Source of the DNA: Paenibacillus sp. 32O-W | GTDB lineage: Bacteria; Bacillota; Bacilli; Paenibacillales; NBRC-103111 | Direction of reading: 5' to 3' | Assembly (NCBI RefSeq): GCF_007679495.1 | Contig: NZ_VEGP01000056.1 | Coordinates: 1-38,532 of the forward strand | DNA: 38,532 nucleotides | Shown: positions 17,842 to 25,779 of the stretch, piece after piece | Layout of the letters: every line of letters begins with the position of its first letter | Position numbering within the stretch: position 1 is the stretch's first letter | Notes under the pieces: model-generated | Databases searched by the model: none | The model's input: the letters and a program-made list of their open reading frames with translations, nothing else | Told to the model about the DNA's origin: nothing | Program-made: the position numbers and the translations under genes

Positions 17842-18708
17842 ATGACACGTTTTCTTTATTTGACAGACACTCATTTCGGCGCCAATCCGATTGGCTTTCA
17901 TCAGCAGACGGCCTATCCGGAACGCCTGGCCGATCTGATTAACGCGCTTCGTGGAGAAGTGATCCGGCATTCCGCCGATTTCGTTATTCACGGTGGAGAT
18001 CTGATAGACTGCTGCAGTGTCGATTTGATTCGTCAGGCCTATGACCTGTTGAAGCTGCCCGTTCCCGTCTATTTATGTCTGGGGAACCACGATTTGGACC
18101 GCCCCGACGCAGTGGAGCTGTGGTTGTCACACGCTCCGGATTTGTTTATCGGCGGTTCCCCCCATTATGAGGTAGTTTGCACTTCCTGTGTCGTCCACGT
18201 TATGCCCAATCATTGGGAGAGCGGCTACGAGTATTACTGGAAGGGCGCGCAGATGCCATGCTTCACCGAATCACAGCTCCATCGGTTGGAACAGGCCATT
18301 GAGGCTCACCCAGGGAAGGCGCATGTGCTCGTCACCCATAGCCCGGTCTTTGGCATGAGCCGGGAGCAAAGCGGACTGGACCGAGTCATCCATGATGCGC
18401 CTGAAACTTTTCGCCAATCCATCGTTAATCTGGTTCGCAAGCATCCGGGCTTGAAGGTGGTCTTATCCGGGCACAACCATCTCAACACACTTCATTTGAC
18501 CGAGGAAGCCGCCTTCGCCTCCGCCAGCTCCCTGGTCGAGACTCCGTTCGAATATAAACTGGTCGAGGTCTCGGATACACAGATGAGAATGACGACCCAT
18601 CGCCTGGATTTGTCGGGCCTGACAGGATTTAGTCCGGATTATAATGAAGCTCGCACTTATGTACAGGGGAGGGAGCAGGATCGGGAGTTCATCGTGGCAA
18701 TCCCTTAG
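17842..18708 (+). CDS. Calcineurin-like metallophosphoesterase
   Basis: Two-metal phosphoesterase with every motif of the family in order: DTHF (about residues 10-13), GGDLID (52-57), GNHDLD (82-87), a TH pair in LVTHSP and GHNH near residue 213. No signal peptide or membrane helix, so cytoplasmic. Length (288) is normal for the 3',5'-cyclic-nucleotide or phosphodiester group, but the substrate cannot be read from the motifs. ATG with GAGGGAGAG upstream. It lies between importer 2 and the exported beta-helix protein in the same direction, which hints at a common role with them; transcriptional linkage is uncertain because of the 450-base gap on its left. Confidence 0.9.
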   Translation: MTRFLYLTDTHFGANPIGFHQQTAYPERLADLINALRGEVIRHSADFVIHGGDLIDCCSVDLIRQAYDLLKLPVPVYLCLGNHDLDRPDAVELWLSHAPDLFIGGSPHYEVVCTSCVVHVMPNHWESGYEYYWKGAQMPCFTESQLHRLEQAIEAHPGKAHVLVTHSPVFGMSREQSGLDRVIHDAPETFRQSIVNLVRKHPGLKVVLSGHNHLNTLHLTEEAAFASASSLVETPFEYKLVEVSDTQMRMTTHRLDLSGLTGFSPDYNEARTYVQGREQDREFIVAIP

Positions 18709-18846
18709 GATGAGTGGCGAATCGCTTGTTAAGTTAAGTCTCCAATGTACGACGAATCGTTCCCGCTTGATCTGCAATAGCCTTTAGTTACGGCTTGCAA
18801 GCCCGGGAGAAGTAGATCCACCCTTATTAGAAATGGAGGAATAACT

Positions 18847-21087
18847 ATGAATGAAAGCCGAAGCGGTCAGAAACCGAAGAGTGAGGAGGGTGCTTCCTCA
18901 TCCGGCAGTATTAGCCGAAGACGCTTTGTTACCTCGCTCGGAATATTGGCCGGTGCGGCAATAACCAGTCAGATTCCGGCGGGAATACAGGCCTATGCCC
19001 AGGAAGATAGCGCAGAATTATGGAGCGCCGAAGGGAGTAAGAAGGCAAAAACGTCTGTTCATATAGACTGGTATAATGTCAAAGATTACAATGTTCTTGG
19101 CAACGGGTCCCGAGATGACGCTGCTGCCTTGGAAGCGTTAATTCAATCTACAGCACAGCGTGCGGAGGCAACCTTGTATTTTCCTGCGGGAACTTACCGG
19201 ATTGGCAGTCACTTGACTTTTCCCCGAAGAGTTCACTTGCGTTTCGACTACGGCGCAATGCTGGTTCCGGATGCCGGCGTGATCGTCAAGATCCAGTCTT
19301 CGGTAGAGGCCGGGCTGGGTCACATTTTCGGCGGGGCGGGGAAGGTAACAGGCGACTTCTATGGGCAAGGGGTATATCCGCAATGGTGGGGAGCGAAAGG
19401 AGATAAACAAACGGACGATACGGAGGCATTCCGGAATGTGTTTCGGCTGTCGAAGGACAATCAGATTTCTGTAACCGTTTACGTTCCGCGAGGGGATTAT
19501 GTTTGGTCCCAGCCTGTTGTCGTTTATGGAAACACTTCGGTCATCTGTGAACAAGGAGCGGTGTTCTGGCGGAATCACGGAAATACGATGATGTACAACT
19601 ATGAGTATAATGGCGAGGCCAATGCCGGCTATAGCGGCAACGGGAATATTCTGTTCGAGAATGCCCGTTTCGAATTTGTCGGGTTAAATCCGTCTGTCTT
19701 ATGTTATGAGGATGGCAACATACTCCAATTTGCCCATGCGTCGGATTGGACTTTTCGGCACTGTGAATTTTATGATGTCATTGATGCTCATGCGATAGAA
19801 ATCAATTCCTCCCAGAACGTTGTTATTGACGGCTGTAAATTTTATGGTTACCGGGAATTGGCGAATAATCGCTGGTATGTGGAGGCGATCCAGATCGATC
19901 ACGCCTCGACAAGCGGGATTCAGGGGGCCCTGCCGTATGATGACACGCACTGTAAAAACATTACGATCCAAAATTGTTATTTTGGCAAAGGTCATAGTTA
20001 TACATTCAACAAAGGGGGGATTGCTACTACGGTAGAGTTCAAGGCCTGGACAGCCGGGGTCGGCGGACACACCCATAAGGAAGGAAAATGGCACCAGAAC
20101 ATTACGATCCGAAACAACACGTTTGAAGGAATGCGCTATTATGCGATACGCCCCTACAAGTGGCTGAACACGTTGATCGCAGAGAACCGATTCTATGAAT
20201 GCGGGGGCGGCATTTATGCCGTAAGCGGGGCCAATCATGCCGTCTACGGAGCAGCCGGACCCTTCCGGAGATTGTCGATTGTGAACAATCAGTTTATTAA
20301 TGGGGTGGCGGTTTATCCGGACTTTTTTGCAGGGAATCGGCGGTTTATGATAGGTATCTTTTCGACGGATGTCGTTTCCGAGGATGTGCAGATTGCCGGA
20401 AACACCTTTAGCGTAGCTGAAGATACAGGAATCATTATAAGGAACGTCAAGCGCATATCGGTCTGCAATAATACGATTAACTATATGAAAAAGGACGCCA
20501 TAGAGATTACCGGCTGCTTGAATGTGACTGTGCAAGGAAATCAAATCTTCAAGCCTTCCGAATATGGGGTGCTGCTGAAAAACTGCAATCATTGCTTGAT
20601 CCTGGATAATCAGATTAACGAGGCTCAAAAGCAAAGTATTTATATAGAAGATGGGGAAAATGTGCAAATTGGCGGAAGTGTAATAACGAATGGGCGTGAA
20701 ACCGGAATTGGCTGCGAAGGACTGCAAGGATTAATTGCAAAAGATAATCAGATCAGCGATTCACCCAACGCCCTGATAATTAACCATTGCCGAAATGTTA
20801 GAGTTATAGGAAATCATGCGGCGCGGATGTCCACGAATGGTATGGAAATTGCCGCAACTACCGGTTTGCTTGTTTCAGGCAACTTTTTGATCGAAGGAGC
20901 CGGCTCCGTGTACGATGCTCTCGTTATTAAGGAGGGTACGAATATGGGCGTTGTTAGGGACAACATCCTGTCCGGAGCCTTCCGCAGAGGGATTTGGTTC
21001 GAAGGGACGACATCGAATATTAAATACGGATACAATGTGGGGCCGGTCCAAAATGACAGCAGTCAGGTCGAGCCTCTGCAAGACTAA
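18847..21087 (+). CDS. Tat-exported right-handed beta-helix protein (pectate-lyase-like)
   Basis: The N terminus has a twin-arginine signal (SRRRFVT, residues 23-29), a hydrophobic stretch and a likely cleavage after AYA near residue 52. Two segments resemble the pectate lyase superfamily start (Pectate_lyase_3): one around GNGSRDDAAALEALI and one around KGDKQTDDTEAFRNVF. The remaining 450 residues are parallel beta-helix repeats with recurring Ile/Val-Asn-Asn and N-x-I-x-x patterns. This fold serves polysaccharide lyases, hydrolases and epimerases; the active residues were not identified. GGAGGA precedes the ATG. It follows the metallophosphoesterase by 138 bases and is the last gene before a good terminator. 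Probably acts outside the cell on a polysaccharide. Confidence 0.85.
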   Translation: MNESRSGQKPKSEEGASSSGSISRRRFVTSLGILAGAAITSQIPAGIQAYAQEDSAELWSAEGSKKAKTSVHIDWYNVKDYNVLGNGSRDDAAALEALIQSTAQRAEATLYFPAGTYRIGSHLTFPRRVHLRFDYGAMLVPDAGVIVKIQSSVEAGLGHIFGGAGKVTGDFYGQGVYPQWWGAKGDKQTDDTEAFRNVFRLSKDNQISVTVYVPRGDYVWSQPVVVYGNTSVICEQGAVFWRNHGNTMMYNYEYNGEANAGYSGNGNILFENARFEFVGLNPSVLCYEDGNILQFAHASDWTFRHCEFYDVIDAHAIEINSSQNVVIDGCKFYGYRELANNRWYVEAIQIDHASTSGIQGALPYDDTHCKNITIQNCYFGKGHSYTFNKGGIATTVEFKAWTAGVGGHTHKEGKWHQNITIRNNTFEGMRYYAIRPYKWLNTLIAENRFYECGGGIYAVSGANHAVYGAAGPFRRLSIVNNQFINGVAVYPDFFAGNRRFMIGIFSTDVVSEDVQIAGNTFSVAEDTGIIIRNVKRISVCNNTINYMKKDAIEITGCLNVTVQGNQIFKPSEYGVLLKNCNHCLILDNQINEAQKQSIYIEDGENVQIGGSVITNGRETGIGCEGLQGLIAKDNQISDSPNALIINHCRNVRVIGNHAARMSTNGMEIAATTGLLVSGNFLIEGAGSVYDALVIKEGTNMGVVRDNILSGAFRRGIWFEGTTSNIKYGYNVGPVQNDSSQVEPLQD

Positions 21088-21177
21088 TAGAAGGGGAGAT
21101 CTGCTAAATCTGCGCTGCTTACCGGTGATCCGGCATGTTTTGTAATATTGTTAGTGAGATATATTTATTTCTAAAGG

Positions 21178-21205
21178 AACGGTCCTTCTTTGGAGGGCCG
21201 TTTTT
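21178..21205 (+). terminator. Rho-independent terminator
   Basis: AACGGTCCTTC pairs with GAGGGCCGTT around a TTTG loop (one G-T pair, one bulge), followed directly by TTTT. Placed 90 bases after the beta-helix gene on the same strand. Confidence 0.85.
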
Positions 21206-21260
21206 AAATGGACACCTGTTAGGAGGGCGATAAGGATGAAGGGAGTCTGAAATAAACGGA

Positions 21261-21295
21261 GGCCTTAACCTCGATTTATTAATCGTGTTAAGGCC
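21261..21295. terminator. Long palindromic hairpin
   Basis: GGCCTTAAC / GTTAAGGCC arms enclose a second stem CGATT / AATCG with a TATT loop. It lies just beyond the 3' end of the leftward small gene that ends at 21306; the leftward tail is only moderately T-rich. It probably ends that gene's transcript or serves both directions. Confidence 0.6.
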
Positions 21296-21305
21296 ACTTG
21301 CTAGA

Positions 21306-21620
21306 TTAAGCCGTTCTAGAAAGAATTTGACTATTCTCTAGAACAGATCTCGACACCTCATTTGCCGGACGATATCCTTTTTCTATCAGACCTTTTATGT
21401 ATATCTTGCTGTATATAAAGGAAAAAATGATACCGCTTACCCATCCGCCAATACCAAAGGTAAACGAGCCAAAAGCGAGAGCGACAATAAACATGATCGC
21501 GGCCCATTTTAAATCTCCACGGAAAAGAGCGGGGAAAAATCCAAAAAAGAGCGTAGTCCAGCTAAATCCGACTTTAACTTCTTTGGATAGACCGCTCTCG
21601 GTGCTAAGCAAGACCTTCAT
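21306..21620 (-). CDS. Small membrane protein, DUF2628/HrgC-like
   Basis: 104 residues: a soluble N terminus, then a segment reading FSWTTLFFGFFPALFRGD that is typical of small inner-membrane proteins of the DUF2628/HrgC type, then two hydrophobic helices and a C terminus with IEKGY. The ATG is preceded by a near-perfect AAAGGAGGT at 9 bases, so translation is well supported. Function unknown. It is transcribed towards the beta-helix gene. Family name is from pattern memory and not certain. Confidence 0.75.
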   Translation of the reverse strand: MKVLLSTESGLSKEVKVGFSWTTLFFGFFPALFRGDLKWAAIMFIVALAFGSFTFGIGGWVSGIIFSFIYSKIYIKGLIEKGYRPANEVSRSVLENSQILSRTA

Positions 21621-22077
21621 TGCGCAGCCACCTCCTTTTAAATGTTAAGTGAGAATAAAATAGTCCGAGAAGATAGTCTTAATGGACTACTCATCTCCAT
21701 GGGGCCTGTCCTTAAGTGCTAATTTATCACAAAATTTTACAAATACAACTGTTTTTTTATTTTTATCAACATCAGAATGTCTAAGATCGGAATGATAATG
21801 GGTCTTTTGTAATTGGTCGAAAGGACTATTCTCTTGGAGGGGGATACCAGCTCTTCTTGAGGATACATTTGTATATCAAATTTTTAGGAGGGGTAGGAGA
21901 TTGTATTAAATCTTTTTCTAAGACTTCCGATGACTATTTAAAGGACTAAAGGTGGTTAAAGGATCGTTTTAACTAAAAAGGTATGCAGTTACTTACAAGA
22001 TATTGGTTTGGACCTATCGGGTCAAGTAAGCAGACGTAGTCCAATCAATTGCAATATAGAAAAGGGGAGCATAAGGA
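21621..22077. other. AT-rich intergenic stretch
   Basis: No frame of useful length. Features seen: a TAGTCC / GGACTA inverted repeat at about 21661-21690, and ATTTG / CAAAT followed by TTTTT near 21868-21885. The AT content is clearly higher than in the flanking sugar loci. The promoters of the two divergent small genes should be here, but I could not place them with confidence. Confidence 0.4.
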
Positions 22078-22374
22078 ATGTGGAGTGAAATAGCCGATTT
22101 AATAAAATTAAATCCGGCCTGGTCTCTGGTTATTACTATATTGGGGACGCTGCTTGTTTGGTTGTATAAAGAATTTAAAGTGATGCTTGCTAAGGAATTT
22201 AATGACAAGGTTGCAATTTTACAAAATAAGCTGGAGGTCTATGGAAGACTGGAAGCGGCCGTGGTTAACCTTAGCTTAATATACTGTATCCCCTCCGTAA
22301 ACGCGACGAGAATTATGGCCGACAATTCCAAATATCCACTTAGCTGCCATTATCGCATGAGAGAAGTGAACTAA
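22078..22374 (+). CDS. Small single-helix membrane protein, possibly truncated
   Basis: 98 residues with one membrane helix (about 15-30), then a charged amphipathic region (WLYKEFKVMLAKEFNDKV) likely to form a helix or coiled coil, and a Cys-containing end. I do not recognise a family. AAGGGGAG precedes the ATG at a good distance. The stop codon falls where a dispersed repeat (22372-22560) begins, so the original gene may have been longer and cut by the repeat. Confidence 0.5.
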   Translation: MWSEIADLIKLNPAWSLVITILGTLLVWLYKEFKVMLAKEFNDKVAILQNKLEVYGRLEAAVVNLSLIYCIPSVNATRIMADNSKYPLSCHYRMREVN

Positions 22375-22565
22375 CTGTATTTTATGTAGGTAAATTCAGG
22401 CGAATTTCTCATTTGGACTATCTAACTGGAAAAACTACAGTTAAAGTGGAGGATTTCTGTTGATTTCGGCCATTTTGCACAAACTAGCTGTAGGTTTTCC
22501 AGTTAGTTTCCATATTTCGGATTGAGAGGGCTAAACTAACTGTATAAATTCCATTTAGCCATCCA
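22372..22565. repeat. Dispersed foldback repeat, copy 2 (TAACTGTA family)
   Basis: Contains a 19-bp inverted repeat with one mismatch (22422-22440 CTAACTGGAAAAACTACAG against 22488-22506) enclosing 47 bases, plus outer CTAACTGTA units at both ends in the CTAACTGTAT form. The right part (22497-22565) is the match to the start of the window. No coding frame. The structure suggests a foldback or MITE-like element. Confidence 0.75.
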
Positions 22566-22734
22566 AGGTTTGCTCATGGGACCCATCGGATGAGTGAATG
22601 GGACGAACCGAAATGGGAACTACTGGGAATCCCCCTACTGGGAGAACTTGTCGAGATCAAATGGTTCGTACTCCTTCTTGCCCAATCCCGGCCTGCGACC
22701 GGATTGAGCGATTCGGCAGGATTCCTCCGATAGC

Positions 22735-22807
22735 ACTTCCTCCAATAACCAACTTGCCCCAATAACCAACTTCCCCCAGTTAGTAACCAACTTCCTCCAA
22801 TAATCTA
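22735..22807. repeat. Short degenerate tandem repeat (17-21 bp units)
   Basis: Read on the - strand, units of the form GGAAGTTGGTTATTGGG repeat about four times with small changes, beginning directly at the stop codon of the glycosyltransferase fragment. Confidence 0.65.
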
Positions 22808-23674
22808 CCTCCCCTTCTTTAGATTCATAAACAGAGATTGATAACGAAGAGCGATAGCAGGCCATCTATACCGGGCGGCAGTCCTTTGAGCGGCGTTAAC
22901 CCGCTGCTTCGTCCTGGCCGGATTGTTCCACATGGCTGCGATGGCGCGGGCTATGGCGGAGCTGTCAAGAGATGCTATGACTTGGGCATTGCGGGGACTT
23001 ACGAACTCCTTCAGTCCGCCCGACAGGGTCGATACAAGCGGAACGCCGCTGGCCATCGCTTCCAGAGCGACAAGGCAGAACGACTCTTTCCGGCTCGGCA
23101 CTATAACGGCTCCGTACGAAGGGTACATCCGCTGTACCGCATCGTTCGAGCTTTTCTTCATCCAGTGAATGCGGTTTGCGATGCCGCTATTTCTGGCAAC
23201 AGTATATAAATGATTTACATACTGTGCTTTGCCGCTTCCGACAATCGTTAAACTGACCTCTTTCCGATTTCGTGATAACAACGCAATGGCTTTAATTAAG
23301 GGTTCAATGCCTTTTGAAGGAATGAGTCTGCCAACATAAAGCAGCTTGGCCGGGGTAATATTGGCTTGTCTTGATACGAAGTTTACGCCGTGCGGGATGA
23401 CGGTGATTTTAGTATGGCTGCCCGGATAAAGACGGATGATTTCAGCCGCCTGCCATTTGCTCGGAACCGTGATCCGGCTTGCGATACGAATCAGCTTCGC
23501 TTGGTTTTGTCCCGCCGGAGAACGGGCTCCCGCTGATACCATGGAATGGCATGTATAGACGATCGGAACCCGGTACAAGCTTCCGGCCGCTGCCGCAACG
23601 GCTGCAAATTCCGTGCTGTGAACATGAATCAGGTCAGGCTTGCTGCATTGGTTGGCGGCTGCTGACCTTAGCAC
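22805..23674 (-). CDS. Glycosyltransferase GT4, C-terminal fragment (frameshifted gene)
   Basis: Carries most of a GT-B glycosyltransferase of family 4: the end of the acceptor domain (DLIHVHSTEFAA), the linker with VPSKW and VIPHGVN, the nucleotide-sugar domain with LLYVGRLIPSKGI, and the donor-binding EX7E motif in ESFCLVALEAMASGVP. It begins only with a GTG at 23674 inside the domain and lacks the first 90 residues, which are encoded by the next upstream frame (23668-23928). The two frames overlap by 7 bases in different registers and together equal one normal enzyme of about 375 residues. So this is one gene with a 1-base-type shift near 23680-23705, either a real pseudogene or a sequencing error. 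Confidence 0.85.
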   Translation of the reverse strand: MLRSAAANQCSKPDLIHVHSTEFAAVAAAAGSLYRVPIVYTCHSMVSAGARSPAGQNQAKLIRIASRITVPSKWQAAEIIRLYPGSHTKITVIPHGVNFVSRQANITPAKLLYVGRLIPSKGIEPLIKAIALLSRNRKEVSLTIVGSGKAQYVNHLYTVARNSGIANRIHWMKKSSNDAVQRMYPSYGAVIVPSRKESFCLVALEAMASGVPLVSTLSGGLKEFVSPRNAQVIASLDSSAIARAIAAMWNNPARTKQRVNAAQRTAARYRWPAIALRYQSLFMNLKKGR

Positions 23675-23928
23675 TGCGCCGGGCTTGAAGATTGGGAGGG
23701 ACGGCTAAAGTAATAAGAAGCTTTGGGAAGCCGCAGAATGCGCTGCATGCCGCCCGGGTTCATCAACGCCGGCGCTCCCGAGTCGCCGGAGCATAAGACG
23801 GTAACTTCCAACCCTGCGTTGCTTAGCGCTTTGGCCAGATGAGTGGCGGCAACCCCGAGTCCTCCGATAATATTCGGATGGAATTCATTGGTCATTACCC
23901 ATAGCTTTAGTTTCCTCTCCCTATTCAT
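23668..23928 (-). CDS. Glycosyltransferase GT4, N-terminal fragment (frameshifted gene)
   Basis: 86 residues that begin the GT4 enzyme continued by 22805-23674: LWVMTNEFHPNIIGGLGV is the usual N-terminal strand and Gly-rich loop, followed by HLAKALSNAGLEVTVL. The last dozen residues (SQSSSPAQC) look like out-of-frame reading before the stop; the other register at the same place reads LPIFKPGAVLRSAAAN and joins smoothly to the C-terminal fragment. GGGGGAGGACGC upstream of the ATG gives a good ribosome site. On its own it cannot be active. Confidence 0.8.
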   Translation of the reverse strand: MNRERKLKLWVMTNEFHPNIIGGLGVAATHLAKALSNAGLEVTVLCSGDSGAPALMNPGGMQRILRLPKASYYFSRPSQSSSPAQC

Positions 23929-24117
23929 GAGCGTCCTCCCCCAAACGATTTCAGATCATTTTATGAAGCTCTTAGGATAAGGTGTGGTAAATAGCCTGTA
24001 TAGAGGACGAAGTTATTCATTTGCCGGGGAGTTTTCCCCTCTTTAAGTTGCGGGAGTTATGAGGTTAGGGAGGGAGAATAGAGGAGTGCATAACATTGAA
24101 CATCCGACTCTATAATA

Positions 24118-24151
24118 AATAAGGAGAGGCCGTATCGGGCCTCTCCTTATT
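24118..24151. terminator. Rho-independent terminator of the sulfur operon
   Basis: AATAAGGAGAGGCC pairs with GGCCTCTCCTTATT around a six-base loop. It lies 44 bases beyond the end of the TusA-like gene (- strand) and leads into a T-rich tail on that strand; the symmetry would let it also act rightward. Confidence 0.85.
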
Positions 24152-24194
24152 GTCAAGCCAGGTCAGGTTAGAAACATTCGACGAGGTAAGAACC

Positions 24195-24422
24195 TTAAGC
24201 TCTGATGTAAAACAGAAACTCCTGGCCGTTCTTGACCGGCTCCTGTTCAAGGGTATAGCCGTGCTTGACGACTTCCTCCGGAACGTTGCGGAACGAGGAA
24301 GGACAGTCGGTAATTACCTGCAGAAGCTGCCCCTTCTGCAAATCACGCAATGTCTCCAAGGTATAGATAACAGGATAAGGGCAGGATTCTCCTCTAAGAT
24401 CTAATGTGAAGTCTGCTGTCAT
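24195..24422 (-). CDS. TusA/SirA-like sulfur carrier (YeeD/YedF type)
   Basis: A 75-residue TusA-fold protein. The family signature CPYP is at residues 14-17, with Cys14 as the expected persulfide-carrying residue; a second Cys (Cys40 in DCPSS) is also present, as seen in several YeeD-like members. It starts four bases after the stop of the YeeE-like transporter, so the two are certainly co-transcribed and likely co-translated. In known pairs the transporter brings in thiosulfate (YeeE) or a selenium compound (YedE) and the small protein takes over the sulfur or selenium. Which one applies here is open. Confidence 0.9.
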   Translation of the reverse strand: MTADFTLDLRGESCPYPVIYTLETLRDLQKGQLLQVITDCPSSFRNVPEEVVKHGYTLEQEPVKNGQEFLFYIRA

Positions 24423-24425
24423 GTT

Positions 24426-25616
24426 CTATGCTCCTTTCTTAAAGCCTGTGCCGAAGCGATAATTTTTCTGCCAGTACATGGCGATAACGAAGCTTAATCC
24501 TAACAGAAGCAGCGTAACGATGAGGGCCGCAGAAGGCCCCAACTCTGCTATAAGATTAATCGGCGCTCCGCTTTGGACAAGCAAGCTGTAGACCCCAAGG
24601 TGATCCCAGGCATAAGCGAGACCGGTCGCACCGATAATATTGCCGATAAATACCGGCAGGAAGACGATTTGCCCTTCCATCAGACGGTACATCATTCCGG
24701 TTTCGCAGCCTCCGGCCATGACGATGCCCAGGCCGAACAGGATTCCGCCGACCAATGTGCTGGGGGCAGCGATTTTCGTAATCGGGTCCAGGCCGTAAGC
24801 CAGAATGATGGCCAGAGTTGCCACGGAGCTGATTGCCATACCGAAGGAGATGGCCTTCGTCATGGTGGCTCTTCCGCTGATCCATAGATCGCGGAACGCC
24901 GAGGTGAAGCAAATTTGTCCTCTCTCTATCAAAATTCCGAAGGCGGCTCCGAATATGGCCGCAACGCCCAGCATCGTGCGTCCGGTGAGGAAGAAGTAGA
25001 CGATAAGCCCGGCGTATGCCAGCATAATAAGCCCGCCGATGTAAGGCTGGACTTTACGGGAACCGCCGGTCTGTGACGTCAGTCCTCCTTTAAGCAGTAC
25101 GGGCTTGCCTTTCCACCAGGAGGTATTGACTAATTTGGTGCCGAGATAAGTCCCTGCGGCTGTGGCGACGATAAATATCCAGGAATGCAGGGAAAACTGC
25201 GGAACCCCGGTGAAGAAGGCAGCCAAATTGCAGCCTAATGCCAGACGGGCGCCGGCACCGGCAATGATGCCGCCGATCAGGCCCTGAACCAGGCGGCGTT
25301 TCTGCCTCGGGACGCGTATTTTGAAATTGTTGCTGAAGAGAATGGTACACAACGCCCCGATGAACATCCCCCATACAATCCAGCCGTCTGTCCGGCTCCA
25401 TGTCGTTCCATCCATATGAATAAGCTTGAAATAAGCCCAATCGGAAATATCGACTCCGAACATCTCCAGCACATGGCCTCCGAGACGGGTGAATTCCCCG
25501 GTCACCGCCCATACCGTCCCGGTAATGCCGAAATAGACCGCGCTAAGGAGCCCGGCAAGTCCCATCGCAACATATGGGCTCCAATATTGGCCGAAACATC
25601 TTTCCATCACTTTCAT
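24426..25616 (-). CDS. YeeE/YedE-family sulfur (or selenium) transporter
   Basis: Integral membrane protein of 396 residues with two Sulf_transp (DUF395) units and about ten helices. The conserved cysteines are in place: Cys129 in LALGCNLAAFFTGVP, Cys236 in ERGQICFTSAFRD and Cys304 in MAGGCETGMM. These match the cysteines along the substrate path of thiosulfate transporters of the TsuA/YeeE type. The N terminus is longer than in some YeeE proteins. ATG at 25616; a second in-frame ATG four codons later is a possible start. First gene of a two-gene leftward operon with the TusA-like carrier. Confidence 0.9.
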   Translation of the reverse strand: MKVMERCFGQYWSPYVAMGLAGLLSAVYFGITGTVWAVTGEFTRLGGHVLEMFGVDISDWAYFKLIHMDGTTWSRTDGWIVWGMFIGALCTILFSNNFKIRVPRQKRRLVQGLIGGIIAGAGARLALGCNLAAFFTGVPQFSLHSWIFIVATAAGTYLGTKLVNTSWWKGKPVLLKGGLTSQTGGSRKVQPYIGGLIMLAYAGLIVYFFLTGRTMLGVAAIFGAAFGILIERGQICFTSAFRDLWISGRATMTKAISFGMAISSVATLAIILAYGLDPITKIAAPSTLVGGILFGLGIVMAGGCETGMMYRLMEGQIVFLPVFIGNIIGATGLAYAWDHLGVYSLLVQSGAPINLIAELGPSAALIVTLLLLGLSFVIAMYWQKNYRFGTGFKKGA

Positions 25617-25738
25617 CTGTCGATCCCTTCGATTCTATTAGATTCAACTCTTATTTAACAATACAAAGAGTTTAAACATGCCGCTATTTATTTTATCACA
25701 TAAGAAACTTCAAGCGTTAAAACAAAGTCAATAAAATT

Positions 25739-25779
25739 TTGGCATAAAGTCCACTTCCAGACGGGGTTATTCGTCTTCG
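25739..25779. repeat. Short dispersed repeat (TTGGCATAAA...TTCGTCTTCG), copy 1
   Basis: TTGGCATAAA and, 15 bases on, GGGTTATTCGTCTTCG recur with similar spacing at 28510-28552. Here it directly adjoins a larger repeat (25780 onward). Confidence 0.7.

Noticed and set aside
19471-19484. cre-like TGTAACCGTTTACG
   Set aside because: Mismatch at the last position and inside the beta-helix gene; probably chance.
19699-20727. 342-codon open frame on the - strand
   Set aside because: Antisense shadow of the beta-helix gene; no ribosome site and no family features.
22635-22865. 76-codon - strand frame with WRKLVTNWGKLVIG-like repeats
   Set aside because: It is made from the tandem repeat and the end of the glycosyltransferase gene in another register; no ribosome site.
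24118-24151. Possible phage or integron attachment site
   Set aside because: The inverted repeat is a terminator of the sulfur operon with T-rich tail; there is no integrase, tRNA end or direct-repeat partner.
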